Source: Pseudomonadota bacterium | GTDB taxonomy: Bacteria > Pseudomonadota > Gammaproteobacteria > Steroidobacterales > Steroidobacteraceae | Reading direction: 5' to 3' | Length of the DNA stretch: 10,549 nt | Assembly (NCBI GenBank): GCA_003242495.1 | Contig: QGUO01000093.1 | Coordinates: 1-10,549 of the forward strand | Shown: positions 1-6,685 of the stretch, in pieces | Numbering within the stretch: the first letter of the stretch is position 1 | How the letters are laid out: each line of letters starts with the position of its first letter | Translations under genes and position numbers: made by a program | The notes under the pieces: generated by a model | Database searches by the model: none | What the model was told of the DNA's origin: nothing | The model's input: only the letters and a program-made list of their open reading frames with translations

Positions 1-509
1 TCGACCAGCTCGGGGTGGTTCTGCACGGCCTCGGAGAACGAGCAGAAGATCACGCCGGCCTCGGCGAGGCGCTCCTTGAAGGTGGTGGCCACCGAGACGC
101 TGTCGAACACGGCGTCGACCGCCACGCCGGCCAGGCGGGCGCGCTCGTGCAACGGGATACCGAGCTTCTCGTAGGTCTCGAGCAGCTTCGGGTCGACCTC
201 ATCGAGGCTCTTGGGCGCGTCGGTGCGGGCCTTGGGCGCCGAGTAATAGGAAATGGCCTGGTAGTCGATGGGTGCGATGCGCAGGTGCGCCCAGCGCGGC
301 TCGCGCAGGGTCAACCAGTGGCGAAAGGCCTTCAGGCGCCACTGCAGCATGAACTCCGGCTCGCGTTTCTTGCGCGAGATCAGCCGGATGACGTCCTCGT
401 CGAGGCCGGGCGGAACGGTGTCGGCCTCGATGTCCGTGAAAAAGCCGTGGCGGTACTTCTGACCGACGAGTGCTTCGAGGGTCGGGTCGGTTTGCGGGTT
501 GCTTGCCAT
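1..509 (-). CDS. sufB: Fe-S cluster assembly scaffold protein SufB (N-terminal 169 codons; 3' end outside window)
   Basis: SufB is the scaffold subunit of the cytoplasmic SufBCD complex, on which Fe-S clusters are built from sulfur supplied by the Suf cysteine desulfurase. The frame is open from the ATG at 509 to the window edge and encodes 169 residues of a protein usually about 480-495 long. Recognisable SufB blocks are YRHGFFTDIEADTVPPGL near residues 19-36, then DEDVIRLISRKKREPEFMLQWRLKAF, and GVIFCSFSEAV near the window edge. The ATG is chosen because it opens the normal SufB N-terminus and lies 18 bp after the stop of the regulator gene, implying co-transcription. The Shine-Dalgarno sequence before it is weak. 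The rest of the suf genes would lie to the left, outside the window. Confidence 0.95.
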   Translation of the reverse strand, partial: MASNPQTDPTLEALVGQKYRHGFFTDIEADTVPPGLDEDVIRLISRKKREPEFMLQWRLKAFRHWLTLREPRWAHLRIAPIDYQAISYYSAPKARTDAPKSLDEVDPKLLETYEKLGIPLHERARLAGVAVDAVFDSVSVATTFKERLAEAGVIFCSFSEAVQNHPELV

Positions 510-527
510 GATGCTTCGGTCCGCTGG

Positions 528-995
528 TCAATCGGTTGCGGAAGATGTTGCGCGCGGCATACGGGTGAGCGGCGCCACGGTGGGCGTCGCACGCTCGGCG
601 CCGGCGAGCTGCGCCAGGGAGATCTCGGTCAGCGCGCGGCGTATCGCGGCGTTCACCCGCTGCCACGCGTGCCCGACCTGGCAGCTGTCCTCGATGCCGC
701 AGGTGCTGGCCTCCCCGCTGCACTCGGTGAGCGCGAACGGCCCTTCGAGCGCCTCGAGGATGCGCGCCGCGTTGATGTCCGTCGGCGGGCAGGCGAGCTG
801 ATAGCCGCCGTGGCTGCCCCGGGTCGAGACCACCAGGCCGCTGCGATGGAGCTTCTTCAGAAGCTTGCTCACGGTCGGCAGGCCCAGCCGGGTGCGCTCG
901 GCCACCTCCGCGGCCGTGAGCAGCCGTTCGGGCTGGGCCGCGAGACACGCGAGAATCACGGTGCCGTAATCGGTCAGCTTGCTGATACGTAGCAT
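528..995 (-). CDS. Rrf2/IscR-like transcriptional regulator of the SUF operon
   Basis: A 155-residue Rrf2-family regulator, of the type annotated as the SUF system Fe-S assembly regulator. It begins MLRISKLTDYGTVIL. A winged helix-turn-helix covers about residues 2-65 (TVSKLLKKLHRSGLV, then the GSHGGYQLA wing). Three cysteines, C92, C99 and C105, followed by H109, match the place where IscR binds its [2Fe-2S] cluster (C92, C98, C104, H107 in E. coli). The protein therefore probably senses Fe-S status and controls this operon. The spacing here is C-x6-C-x5-C with histidine at +4, slightly different from IscR. I chose the ATG at 995 because the family starts there; the frame stays open to 1088 but the added 31 residues are Pro/Arg-rich and unlike the family. 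It sits directly upstream of sufB. Confidence 0.92.
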   Translation of the reverse strand: MLRISKLTDYGTVILACLAAQPERLLTAAEVAERTRLGLPTVSKLLKKLHRSGLVVSTRGSHGGYQLACPPTDINAARILEALEGPFALTECSGEASTCGIEDSCQVGHAWQRVNAAIRRALTEISLAQLAGAERATPTVAPLTRMPRATSSATD

Positions 996-1118
996 GTCAG
1001 GTCGCTCGTTGACGTCCGTCCGTTCGGGCGGGGTCGGCCGGGCAGGTGGGGTCGCCCGGCCGCGCCGGTCCGCGCGCGCAGGCGCCAAGCGCCTGGTGGC
1101 GATCCGCCCGATCCTGGA

Positions 1119-1140
1119 AATGGGACCATTCTAGTCCTAA
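1119..1140. promoter_or_regulatory. Candidate IscR type-1-like operator for the suf operon
   Basis: The core GACC-ATTCT-AGTC (1124-1136) differs from the IscR type-1 core GACT-RWWWY-AGTC at two positions (C for T in the left half, C for a W in the centre). It forms an imperfect dyad GGAC-n7-GTCC centred on 1130. On the minus strand TAGAAT (1133-1128) inside it could be the -10 of the suf promoter, so a bound regulator would block transcription. Its position, 124 bp upstream of the regulator start, fits autoregulation. The outer flanks of the consensus are poorly matched, and no clear -35 is visible. Confidence 0.5.
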
Positions 1141-1335
1141 TGCAAGGCCGGAGCCAGTTTTAATGTTTGTCCGCACGCGGCCCGGACGGGCCGGGCAGGG
1201 CGAGCGCCGGCCTGGCAGGTGTCGCCACGTCACGCCCTACGGACGCCAGGTCGAGGTTCGACGGACCTTTTGCGCGATCACAGACGTTGTCGGCGGCGAA
1301 CAACATACTCGAGCCGATGGGGCGACGACGCTTTT

Positions 1336-1344
1336 TGCTATCCT
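1336..1344 (+). promoter_or_regulatory. Candidate extended -10 promoter for fba-mlaFEDCB
   Basis: TGCTATCCT fits the extended -10 pattern TGn-TATnnT. It follows a T-run and lies 58 bp before the fba start, giving a leader of about 50 nt. The region 17 bp upstream has no good -35, which is tolerated with extended -10 elements. It is the best plus-strand candidate in the divergent region but is motif-level evidence only. Confidence 0.35.
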
Positions 1345-1373
1345 ACGCACCCGGCAAACGGCAGCAGCAAGTC

Positions 1374-1391
1374 CCCGGCGGTCAAGCCGGG
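1374..1391 (+). promoter_or_regulatory. Hairpin abutting the fba ribosome binding site
   Basis: CCCGGC (1374-1379) and GCCGGG (1386-1391) form a 6-bp all-GC stem with a 6-nt loop. The Shine-Dalgarno GGAGG (1393-1397) begins two bases after the stem, five bases before the ATG. A stem this close could affect ribosome access to fba; that is inference from position. Confidence 0.3.
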
Positions 1392-1402
1392 TGGAGGAGA
1401 AC

Positions 1403-2425
1403 ATGAATCGCAGTGAACTTGAGACCACCGCCCAGGCGATGGTTGCGAAGGGCAAGGGCATTCTTGCGGCAGACGAGTCCACCGGCACCATCAAGAAGCG
1501 CTTCGACACCATCCAGCTCGAATCGACGGAGGAGGCGCGGCGCAGCTACCGCGAGCTGCTGTTCACTGCACCTGGCATGAACGAGTACATCAGCGGCGTC
1601 ATCCTGTTCGACGAGACGCTGCGTCAGAAGACCCAGGACGGCACGCCGTTCGCCGAGCACCTGACCAAGCTCGGTGTCGTCCCGGGCATCAAGGTGGACA
1701 CCGGCGCCAAGCCGCTCGCCGGCTTTCCGGGCGAGACCATCACGGAGGGCCTCGACGGCCTGCGCGAGCGTCTGGCCGAGTACTACCAGCTCGGTGCGCG
1801 TTTCGCCAAGTGGCGCGCCGTGATCGACATCGGACAGGACATCCCCTCGCGGTTCGCCATCGAGGCCAACGCGCATGCGCTGGCGCGCTACGCCGCGCTG
1901 TGCCAGGAGGCGAACATCGTGCCGATCGTCGAGCCCGAGGTGCTGATGGACGGCGATCACACGCTCGAGCGTTGTGACGAAGTGACCAGTGCCACGCTCC
2001 AGGCCGTGTTCGCGGCGCTGCATTCACATCGCATTCATCTCGAGGGGATGATCCTTAAGCCCAACATGGTCATCTCCGGTAAGAAATGCCCGAATCGCGC
2101 CACGCCCCAGGAGGTCGCCGAGGCGACCGTGCGTTGCCTGAAGCGTCACGTGCCGGCGGCGGTGCCCGGCATCGCCTTCCTCTCGGGCGGACAGAGCTCC
2201 GCCGAGGCGACCGAGCATCTGAGCCTCATGAACCGGATCGGCGGGCTGCCCTGGGAGCTGACGTTCTCCTACGGCCGCGCGCTGCAGGAGGAGGCGCTCA
2301 AGGCCTGGGGCGGCAAGCAGGAGAACGTCGCGAACGCACAGAAGGTTTTCGTGCGCCGTGCGCGGCTCAACGGTCTTGCCCGCAGCGGCAGCTACGAGCC
2401 GAAGCTGGAAAGCGAGGCCGCCTGA
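1403..2425 (+). CDS. fba: Class I fructose-bisphosphate aldolase
   Basis: A cytoplasmic enzyme of glycolysis and gluconeogenesis that cleaves fructose-1,6-bisphosphate to dihydroxyacetone phosphate and glyceraldehyde-3-phosphate through a Schiff base. The 340 residues match the animal/plant-type class I family (usually about 340-365). ILAADESTGTIKKRF covers 20-34 with D24. K98 lies in IKVD, K136 and R138 in KWR, E177 and E179 in VEPE, and the Schiff-base lysine K219 in MILKPNMV. The phosphate-binding SGGQS is at 261-265. All expected catalytic residues are present. The protein ends in ESEAA and lacks the C-terminal tyrosine of the animal enzymes. The ATG at 1403 has the Shine-Dalgarno GGAGG five bases upstream; the open frame extends to 1046 but that part is unlike the family. 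mlaF starts 22 bp downstream, so fba probably heads the mla transcript. Confidence 0.96.
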   Translation: MNRSELETTAQAMVAKGKGILAADESTGTIKKRFDTIQLESTEEARRSYRELLFTAPGMNEYISGVILFDETLRQKTQDGTPFAEHLTKLGVVPGIKVDTGAKPLAGFPGETITEGLDGLRERLAEYYQLGARFAKWRAVIDIGQDIPSRFAIEANAHALARYAALCQEANIVPIVEPEVLMDGDHTLERCDEVTSATLQAVFAALHSHRIHLEGMILKPNMVISGKKCPNRATPQEVAEATVRCLKRHVPAAVPGIAFLSGGQSSAEATEHLSLMNRIGGLPWELTFSYGRALQEEALKAWGGKQENVANAQKVFVRRARLNGLARSGSYEPKLESEAA

Positions 2426-2447
2426 GCGGCGCCGCGCGAACGCCTCT

Positions 2448-3302
2448 ATGACAGACGCCTCGGAGGCGGACTCGATCGTCGAGATCCGCGATGTGCACTA
2501 TTCGGTCGGTGATCGGGAGATCTTCTCCGGGCTCAACATGACCGTGCCGCGCGGTCGCATCACCGCGATCATGGGGCCGAGCGGCACGGGCAAGACCACG
2601 CTTCTGCGGCTGATCACCGGACAGATCAAGCCGGATCGCGGCGTGATCCTGTTCGACGGCCACGAAGTGCCGCGCCTGAAGCGCCGCGAGCTCTACGCGC
2701 TGCGCCGGCGCATGGGCATGCTGTTCCAGAACGGCGCTCTGCTCACGGACATGGATGTGTTCGAGAACGTCGCGTTTCCGCTGCGCGAGCACACGGACCT
2801 GCCGGAGTCGCTCATCCGGCAGATCGTGCTCACCAAGCTGCAGGCGGTGGGCCTGCGCGGGGCGGTGCGCCTCATGCCGTCGGAGCTGTCCGGCGGCATG
2901 GCACGCCGTGTGGCGCTGGCACGCGCCATGGCCACCGACCCGGACTTGCTCATCTACGACGAGCCCTTCGCGGGGCTCGATCCCATCTCGATGGGCATGA
3001 TCGTGCGCCTGGTCCGACGGATGAACAATGCGCTCGGGCTCACCAGCATCGTCGTTTCACACGACGTGCAGGAGCTCGCCGAGCTGGCCGACATGAGCTA
3101 CATCATCTCGGGTGGCAAGGTGGTGGCGGCCGGAAGCTTCGGCGAGCTGCGCGCGCACAACTCCCAGATCGTCAACCAGTTCCTCGAAGGACTGCCCGAC
3201 GGGCCGGTGCCGTTCCATTATCCGGCCCCGGATTATTACGAGCAGCTGCTGGCAGATCGCGAGCCGGAAACCGCAAACACTTCAACCGGGACCGGCTCAT
3301 GA
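2448..3302 (+). CDS. mlaF: Phospholipid ABC transporter ATP-binding protein MlaF
   Basis: Cytoplasmic ATPase of the MlaFEDB complex in the inner membrane, which drives phospholipid movement between the membranes. The 284 residues contain Walker A GPSGTGKT at 43-50, Q-loop Q94 in LFQNGAL, signature LSGGM at 147-151, Walker B LLIYDEP at 167-173 with catalytic E172, and the switch histidine H205 in VSHDVQE. The LSGGM form and a C-terminal extension (FLEGLPDGPVPFHYPAPDY, about 245-263) are typical of MlaF, where the tail packs on the partner subunits. The start is the ATG at 2448. No Shine-Dalgarno is evident before it; the 22-bp gap after fba instead holds a 10-bp palindrome GCGGCGCCGC (2426-2435). 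The stop overlaps the mlaE start as ATGA. Confidence 0.96.
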   Translation: MTDASEADSIVEIRDVHYSVGDREIFSGLNMTVPRGRITAIMGPSGTGKTTLLRLITGQIKPDRGVILFDGHEVPRLKRRELYALRRRMGMLFQNGALLTDMDVFENVAFPLREHTDLPESLIRQIVLTKLQAVGLRGAVRLMPSELSGGMARRVALARAMATDPDLLIYDEPFAGLDPISMGMIVRLVRRMNNALGLTSIVVSHDVQELAELADMSYIISGGKVVAAGSFGELRAHNSQIVNQFLEGLPDGPVPFHYPAPDYYEQLLADREPETANTSTGTGS

Positions 3303-4066
3303 ATCTGCTTCGCGAGCTGTTCGAAACGCTGCGTGCGTTCGTGGCGGCGGTGGGCGCGGTCACGCTGTTTCTCGTGCGTGTGCTCGGCCAGGCGCCGCGC
3401 GCCCTGGTGCGTCCGGGACTGATCGTCGATCAGGTCCACAACGTCGGCGCGTTGTCTCTGGTCATCATCATGACCTGCGGGTTGTTCGTCGGCATGGTGC
3501 TCGGCCTGCAAGGCTATGACCTGCTGCAGCGCTTCGGCTCCGAGGATGCGCTCGGCACCGGCGCGACGCTCGCCTTGCTCAAGGAGCTCGGACCGGTGGT
3601 GACGGCCCTGCTGTTCGCCGGACGCGCCGGCACGGCGCTCGCCTCGGAGATCGGCCTGATGCGTGCCACCGACCAGCTGACGGCCATGGAGATGATGGCG
3701 GTCGATCCGATCCGTCGCGTCGTGGCGCCGCGCTTTCTCGGCGGGGCGATCGCGGTGCCGCTGCTTACGGTGATTTTCATCAGCATCGGCATCTTCGGCG
3801 TGCAGCTGATCGGCGTGCAGCAGTTCGGTGTGGACACCGCAGCCTTCTGGTCGCAGATGCGCGCCAGCGTCGACATGAACGACGTGCTGGAGGGCGTCAT
3901 CAAGGGTTGCGTGTTCGGTGTCGCCTGCAGCCTGGTGGCGGTCTACGAAGGTTACACGGCCACGCCGACGCCGGAGGGAGTCGGTCGCGCCACCACGCGC
4001 ACGGTGGTGATCTCGGCCGTGCTCACTTTGATTCTGGATTACATGCTCACTGCGGTGATGCTCTAA
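3299..4066 (+). CDS. mlaE: Phospholipid ABC transporter permease MlaE
   Basis: Integral inner-membrane permease of the MlaE family, forming the dimeric core of MlaFEDB. The 255 residues are close to the 260 of E. coli MlaE. Hydrophobic segments lie at about 13-30, 50-70, 90-108, 147-172, 201-216 and 236-254. The conserved block KELGPVVTALLFAGRAGTAL (95-114), followed by SEIGLMRATDQLTAMEMMAVDP, is the family hallmark and includes the cytoplasmic region that contacts the ATPase. The start is the ATG overlapping the mlaF stop by four bases, so translation is probably coupled. mlaD follows after 18 bp. Confidence 0.96.
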   Translation: MNLLRELFETLRAFVAAVGAVTLFLVRVLGQAPRALVRPGLIVDQVHNVGALSLVIIMTCGLFVGMVLGLQGYDLLQRFGSEDALGTGATLALLKELGPVVTALLFAGRAGTALASEIGLMRATDQLTAMEMMAVDPIRRVVAPRFLGGAIAVPLLTVIFISIGIFGVQLIGVQQFGVDTAAFWSQMRASVDMNDVLEGVIKGCVFGVACSLVAVYEGYTATPTPEGVGRATTRTVVISAVLTLILDYMLTAVML

Positions 4067-4084
4067 GAGGAGCTCGAGGCACTT

Positions 4085-4576
4085 ATGCGTTCCACGCGCG
4101 CCGTTGAGATATCGACCGGGCTGTTCGTGCTGCTCGGTTTCGCTGCGTTGTTCTTCCTGGTCACGCAGATCACCAATCGCGACCTGTCGTTGAACGGCGG
4201 TGCGAGCTACGAGGTCTATGCCGAGTTCGACAACATCGGCAGCCTGCGTCCCGGCGCGGCCGTGTCCATGGCCGGAGTGACCGTGGGGCGGGTCGAGTCC
4301 ATTCGCTTCGATCAGGATATCTACAAGGCCGTGGTGCGCATGCGGATCAATTCCGCCTACGACCGCATTCCAGCGGACAGCGACGCCAGTATCATGACGT
4401 CGGGGCTGCTCGGCGGGCAGTACGTCGGTCTGACGCCGGGCGGGGAAGACACTTATCTGGCCGACGGCGACCGCATCGAGTTCGTGCAGGATGCGCTGGT
4501 GCTGGAAAACCTCATCAACCAGCTCGTGGCGAACTTCGGCCGTCGCGACGGTCGCGACGACGGTTCCGAACGATAG
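4085..4576 (+). CDS. mlaD: MCE-domain phospholipid-binding protein MlaD
   Basis: Inner-membrane-anchored periplasmic protein. In the E. coli complex MlaD forms a hexameric ring over MlaE that receives or hands over phospholipid to MlaC. The 163 residues have one N-terminal membrane anchor at about 11-27 (TGLFVLLGFAALFFLV), then a single MCE domain at about 40-118 with FDNIGSLRPGAAVSMAGVTV and the end motif GLLGGQYVGLTPGG. The C-terminal segment VQDALVLENLINQLV is the usual amphipathic helix, and the tail is charged and short. Length and layout match MlaD rather than longer MCE proteins. GAGG at 4076-4079 lies five bases before the ATG. The TAG stop is part of the mlaC Shine-Dalgarno region. 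Confidence 0.95.
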   Translation: MRSTRAVEISTGLFVLLGFAALFFLVTQITNRDLSLNGGASYEVYAEFDNIGSLRPGAAVSMAGVTVGRVESIRFDQDIYKAVVRMRINSAYDRIPADSDASIMTSGLLGGQYVGLTPGGEDTYLADGDRIEFVQDALVLENLINQLVANFGRRDGRDDGSER

Positions 4577-4586
4577 GAGGCACGCC

Positions 4587-5309
4587 ATGCGTACCCGTTA
4601 CCCGCCTGTATCCGCTCGATCGCTGACCCGCGCCGCGCACCCGGCGCTGGTCCTGGTCGCCGCCGTGCTGGCCATGGCCGTTGCGCTGTGCGTTCCCGGT
4701 GCGGCGCGTGCGGCCGAGAGCGAGCTCGCCCCGGACCAGCTCATTTCGCAAGTGGCGGACGAGCTCCTGAAGGATCTCGATCGCAATCGCGAGGAATATC
4801 GCAAGAATCCGCGCAAGACCCGCGAGTTGGTCGATCGCTACTTGTTGCCACATTTCGATACCCAGTACGCGGCCCAGCTGGTGCTGGCGCGCCACTGGCG
4901 CGACGCGACCCCGGAACAGCGCAAGCGTTTCATCGACGCCTTCTACAACTCGCTGTTGCAGAACTACGGGGAGGCGCTGCTCGAGTTCACGCCGGACCGC
5001 CTGCGCATCCTGCCGTACCGGGGCGATCCGCAGGCCGACCGGGCCACGGTCCGTACCGAGATTCGTCGCAACGACGGCTCGCGCGTGCCCGTGAACTACT
5101 CCCTGCGGCGCACGGCCGATGGCTGGAAGGCGTACGACGTGACCATCGAGGGCATTTCGTACCTCAAGTCCTATCGCACCGATTTCAACTCGGAAATCCA
5201 GCAACGCGGCCTGGATGCGGTCATCCAGCGGCTCGAGTCGCAGGTGGCCGCCGGCAAGGCACCGGATCCGACCGGTGGCGCCGGTCAAGCCTCGGACGGC
5301 AATTCGTGA
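4587..5309 (+). CDS. mlaC: Periplasmic phospholipid-binding protein MlaC
   Basis: Soluble periplasmic carrier (MlaC/Ttg2D family) that shuttles phospholipids between MlaA at the outer membrane and MlaFEDB at the inner membrane. It has 240 residues. A basic N-region is followed by a hydrophobic stretch at about 19-38 and a likely signal peptidase I site after ARA (residue 42, before AESELAP). The mature part carries family features: LVDRYLLPHFDTQYAAQLVL, the HWRDATPEQRKRFIDAFY segment, and NYSLRRTADGWKAYDVTIEGISYLKSYR near 170-197. The start is clear: an AGGAGG Shine-Dalgarno at 4575-4580 sits six bases before the ATG. The stop overlaps the mlaB GTG as GTGA. The Gly/Ala/Pro-rich C-terminal tail is slightly extended. 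Confidence 0.95.
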   Translation: MRTRYPPVSARSLTRAAHPALVLVAAVLAMAVALCVPGAARAAESELAPDQLISQVADELLKDLDRNREEYRKNPRKTRELVDRYLLPHFDTQYAAQLVLARHWRDATPEQRKRFIDAFYNSLLQNYGEALLEFTPDRLRILPYRGDPQADRATVRTEIRRNDGSRVPVNYSLRRTADGWKAYDVTIEGISYLKSYRTDFNSEIQQRGLDAVIQRLESQVAAGKAPDPTGGAGQASDGNS

Positions 5310-5662
5310 GCACGGCCTCTCTGGAAGGCGGCGAGGGCGGTCGCTTCCGCGTGAGCGGCGAGCTCGACGCCACGACGGTCACGTCACTGCTCAAGGAAAG
5401 CCGCCGGCGGTTCGCCGGCCTGGAGCGGCTGGAAATCGATCTCGGCGGCGTGCGTGCCGCAGACAGCGCGGGGCTGGCGCTGTTGCTGGAATGGTTGCGT
5501 CTCGCGCGGCAAGCCGGCCAGCCGATCCGGCTCGCCAACCTCCCCGAGCAGGTCGTCGCGCTCGCGCGCATCAGCGAAGGCGGGGGATTGCTCGCCGCGA
5601 ACGGCTCACCGCAGACGGCCGGGGCCGCGAATCGAACCTCGGACGAGGTCGTCACGCCCTAG
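5306..5662 (+). CDS. mlaB: STAS-domain protein MlaB
   Basis: Small cytoplasmic STAS-domain subunit that binds MlaF and is needed for assembly and activity of the MlaFEDB complex. The 118 residues start with GTG, overlapping the mlaC stop by four bases. STAS features are FRVSGELDATTV (14-25), LERLEIDLGGVRAADSAGLALLLEWL (39-64) and a later GQPIRLANLPEQVVALARI. S54 in ADSAGLAL occupies the position that is Thr52 in E. coli MlaB and a regulatory Ser/Thr in other STAS proteins. After about residue 95 the tail is low-complexity. The frame is open far upstream through mlaC, but only the part after 5306 looks like a STAS domain. It is the last gene of the plus-strand block and converges with mlaA. 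Confidence 0.9.
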   Translation: MSTASLEGGEGGRFRVSGELDATTVTSLLKESRRRFAGLERLEIDLGGVRAADSAGLALLLEWLRLARQAGQPIRLANLPEQVVALARISEGGGLLAANGSPQTAGAANRTSDEVVTP

Positions 5663-5815
5663 AAGAGGCCGGCTGGAGGCGCTGTCAAGGCGGCGTCGTG
5701 CGCCTGACGGCTTGCCGCCCGCCAGGCGACACATGGATGCCGGTCGCCGGCAAGGGCCGGCGCGCACGCGCCGCGCCGGATCTCACACGGATCTCACGGT
5801 GCGCTCGCGGGGCGC
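5663..5815. other. Convergent gap between mlaB and mlaA
   Basis: A 153-bp gap between converging genes. It contains two GC-rich stem-loops: CGCCTG (5701-5706) with CAGGCG (5723-5728), extended by a 3-bp inner stem, and CGCCGG (5745-5750) with CCGGCG (5757-5762) around CAAGGG. Neither is followed by a T-run on either strand, so they are not classical intrinsic terminators, though they may help end or stabilise the two transcripts. A short tandem repeat lies at 5777-5797. Confidence 0.5.
5777..5797. repeat. Tandem 11-bp direct repeat
   Basis: The 10-mer CGGATCTCAC occurs at 5777-5786 and again at 5788-5797, separated by a single A, giving an 11-bp period. It lies in the convergent gap, 19 bp beyond the mlaA stop. 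Two copies only; no function is evident. Confidence 0.6.
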
Positions 5816-6595
5816 TCAGCGCATCTCGTCCGACGCCGGGTCTTCCGGGTCCAGCCAGTCTTCCTCGAGCTCGAGCGGCTCCTCGGGCGGCTCGCCGTCG
5901 TAGATCTCGTACTCCCGCCGCTGCACCCAGGCATCGCGCATGAACGCGTACGGGTCGAAGGTCCGCTGGAGCGTGCCGTCCAGTGGCAGCAATTCCGCGC
6001 GATCGTTGACGACTTGGAGGCCGCGCAGCCCCCATTCGACCTCCCAGTCGATATCAGCGTTGTGCAGGATGCCGCTGTAGTAATCCCCGACCCGCGACAC
6101 GCCGTCGCGCACCGAAGAGGGCCCGAGGAAGGGCAGGACCAGGTACGGTCCGGAGCCCACGCCCCAGACCGCCAAGGTTTGGCCGAAGTCCTCGTCGTTC
6201 GCCGGCAGTCCGGCGCTCGAGGCCGGATCGAACAGGCCGCCGAGTCCGAGCGTGCTGTTGAGCAGGAAGCGCCCCAGATCCTTCAGTCCCATGACGGGCT
6301 TGCCCTGCAGGAACTGATTCAACACGGTCGTGGGGTAGGTCAGGTTGGTAAAGAAGTTGCCCACCCCGGTGCGCATCCAGTTGGGCACGACTTTACGGTA
6401 GGCGCGGGCCACGGGTTTGAGCGCGGCACGATCGAGCGTGTCGTTGAACTTGTAGACACCGCGATTGAAGCCCTCCCAGGGGTCGTCTGCAGAGGTGCGG
6501 CCCGGTGTCGTCGCGCATCCGGCGGCCAGTAGCAAAATCGGGAGCAGCGTCAGCAGACGGACCGGCGCTGACATGCCTCGCGCTCTCGGTGACAT
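5816..6595 (-). CDS. mlaA: Outer-membrane phospholipid-retrieval lipoprotein MlaA (VacJ)
   Basis: Outer-membrane lipoprotein that removes misplaced phospholipids from the outer leaflet and passes them to MlaC. The 259-residue frame has a lipoprotein signal ending in LLLAAGC (C27 lipidated). Family signatures are DPWEGFNRGVYKFND (38-52), VLNQFLQGKP (91-100), LGRFLLNSTLGLGGLFDPA (107-125) and DFGQTLAVWGVGSGPYLVLP (136-155). The C-terminal 28 residues are strongly acidic. Two starts are possible: the ATG at 6595, with AAGGAA ten bases upstream, and the ATG at 6574, which gives a more typical 20-residue signal to C20. The first is kept on its ribosome binding site. The gene follows bepA on the same strand by 90 bp and converges with mlaB, so the whole Mla set is local. 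Confidence 0.96.
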   Translation of the reverse strand: MSPRARGMSAPVRLLTLLPILLLAAGCATTPGRTSADDPWEGFNRGVYKFNDTLDRAALKPVARAYRKVVPNWMRTGVGNFFTNLTYPTTVLNQFLQGKPVMGLKDLGRFLLNSTLGLGGLFDPASSAGLPANDEDFGQTLAVWGVGSGPYLVLPFLGPSSVRDGVSRVGDYYSGILHNADIDWEVEWGLRGLQVVNDRAELLPLDGTLQRTFDPYAFMRDAWVQRREYEIYDGEPPEEPLELEEDWLDPEDPASDEMR

Positions 6596-6652
6596 GCGTT
6601 GCGATTTCCTTGACTATGGAAGTAGCCGCGTCGCTTCGGGCGCGGGTGCGGC

Positions 6653-6661
6653 ATTGTATCA
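6653..6661 (-). promoter_or_regulatory. Candidate extended -10 promoter for mlaA
   Basis: On the minus strand TGATACAAT reads as TGn followed by TACAAT, five of six matches to the -10 consensus. It lies in the 90-bp gap between bepA and mlaA, about 58 bp before the mlaA ATG. A -35 is not obvious. If real, mlaA has its own promoter in addition to any read-through from bepA. Confidence 0.4.
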
Positions 6662-6685
6662 ACAGGAGCGTGCGGCGTACGCGCC

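Larger units (their letters stand above)
996..1402. other. Divergent intergenic region between the SUF regulator and fba
   Basis: A 407-bp stretch without a convincing gene. It holds the leader and promoter of the suf transcript to the left and of fba to the right. Visible elements are an IscR-like dyad at 1119-1140, a 7-bp GC stem with a CAA loop at 1079-1095 (CAGGCGC/GCGCCTG) that would lie in the suf leader, and an AT-rich patch TTTTAATG at 1158-1165. A candidate extended -10 for fba lies at 1336-1344 and a hairpin beside the fba ribosome binding site at 1374-1391. ORFs crossing the region have no family resemblance. Confidence 0.7.

Noticed and set aside
3236..4588. 450-codon minus-strand frame opposite mlaE and mlaD
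   Set aside because: It is the antisense of clearly recognisable mlaE and mlaD, and its composition is His/Arg/Asp-rich as expected for shadow frames.
5701..5762. Two GC hairpins in the mlaB-mlaA gap as intrinsic terminators
   Set aside because: No T-run follows either stem on either strand, so I record them only as stem-loops.
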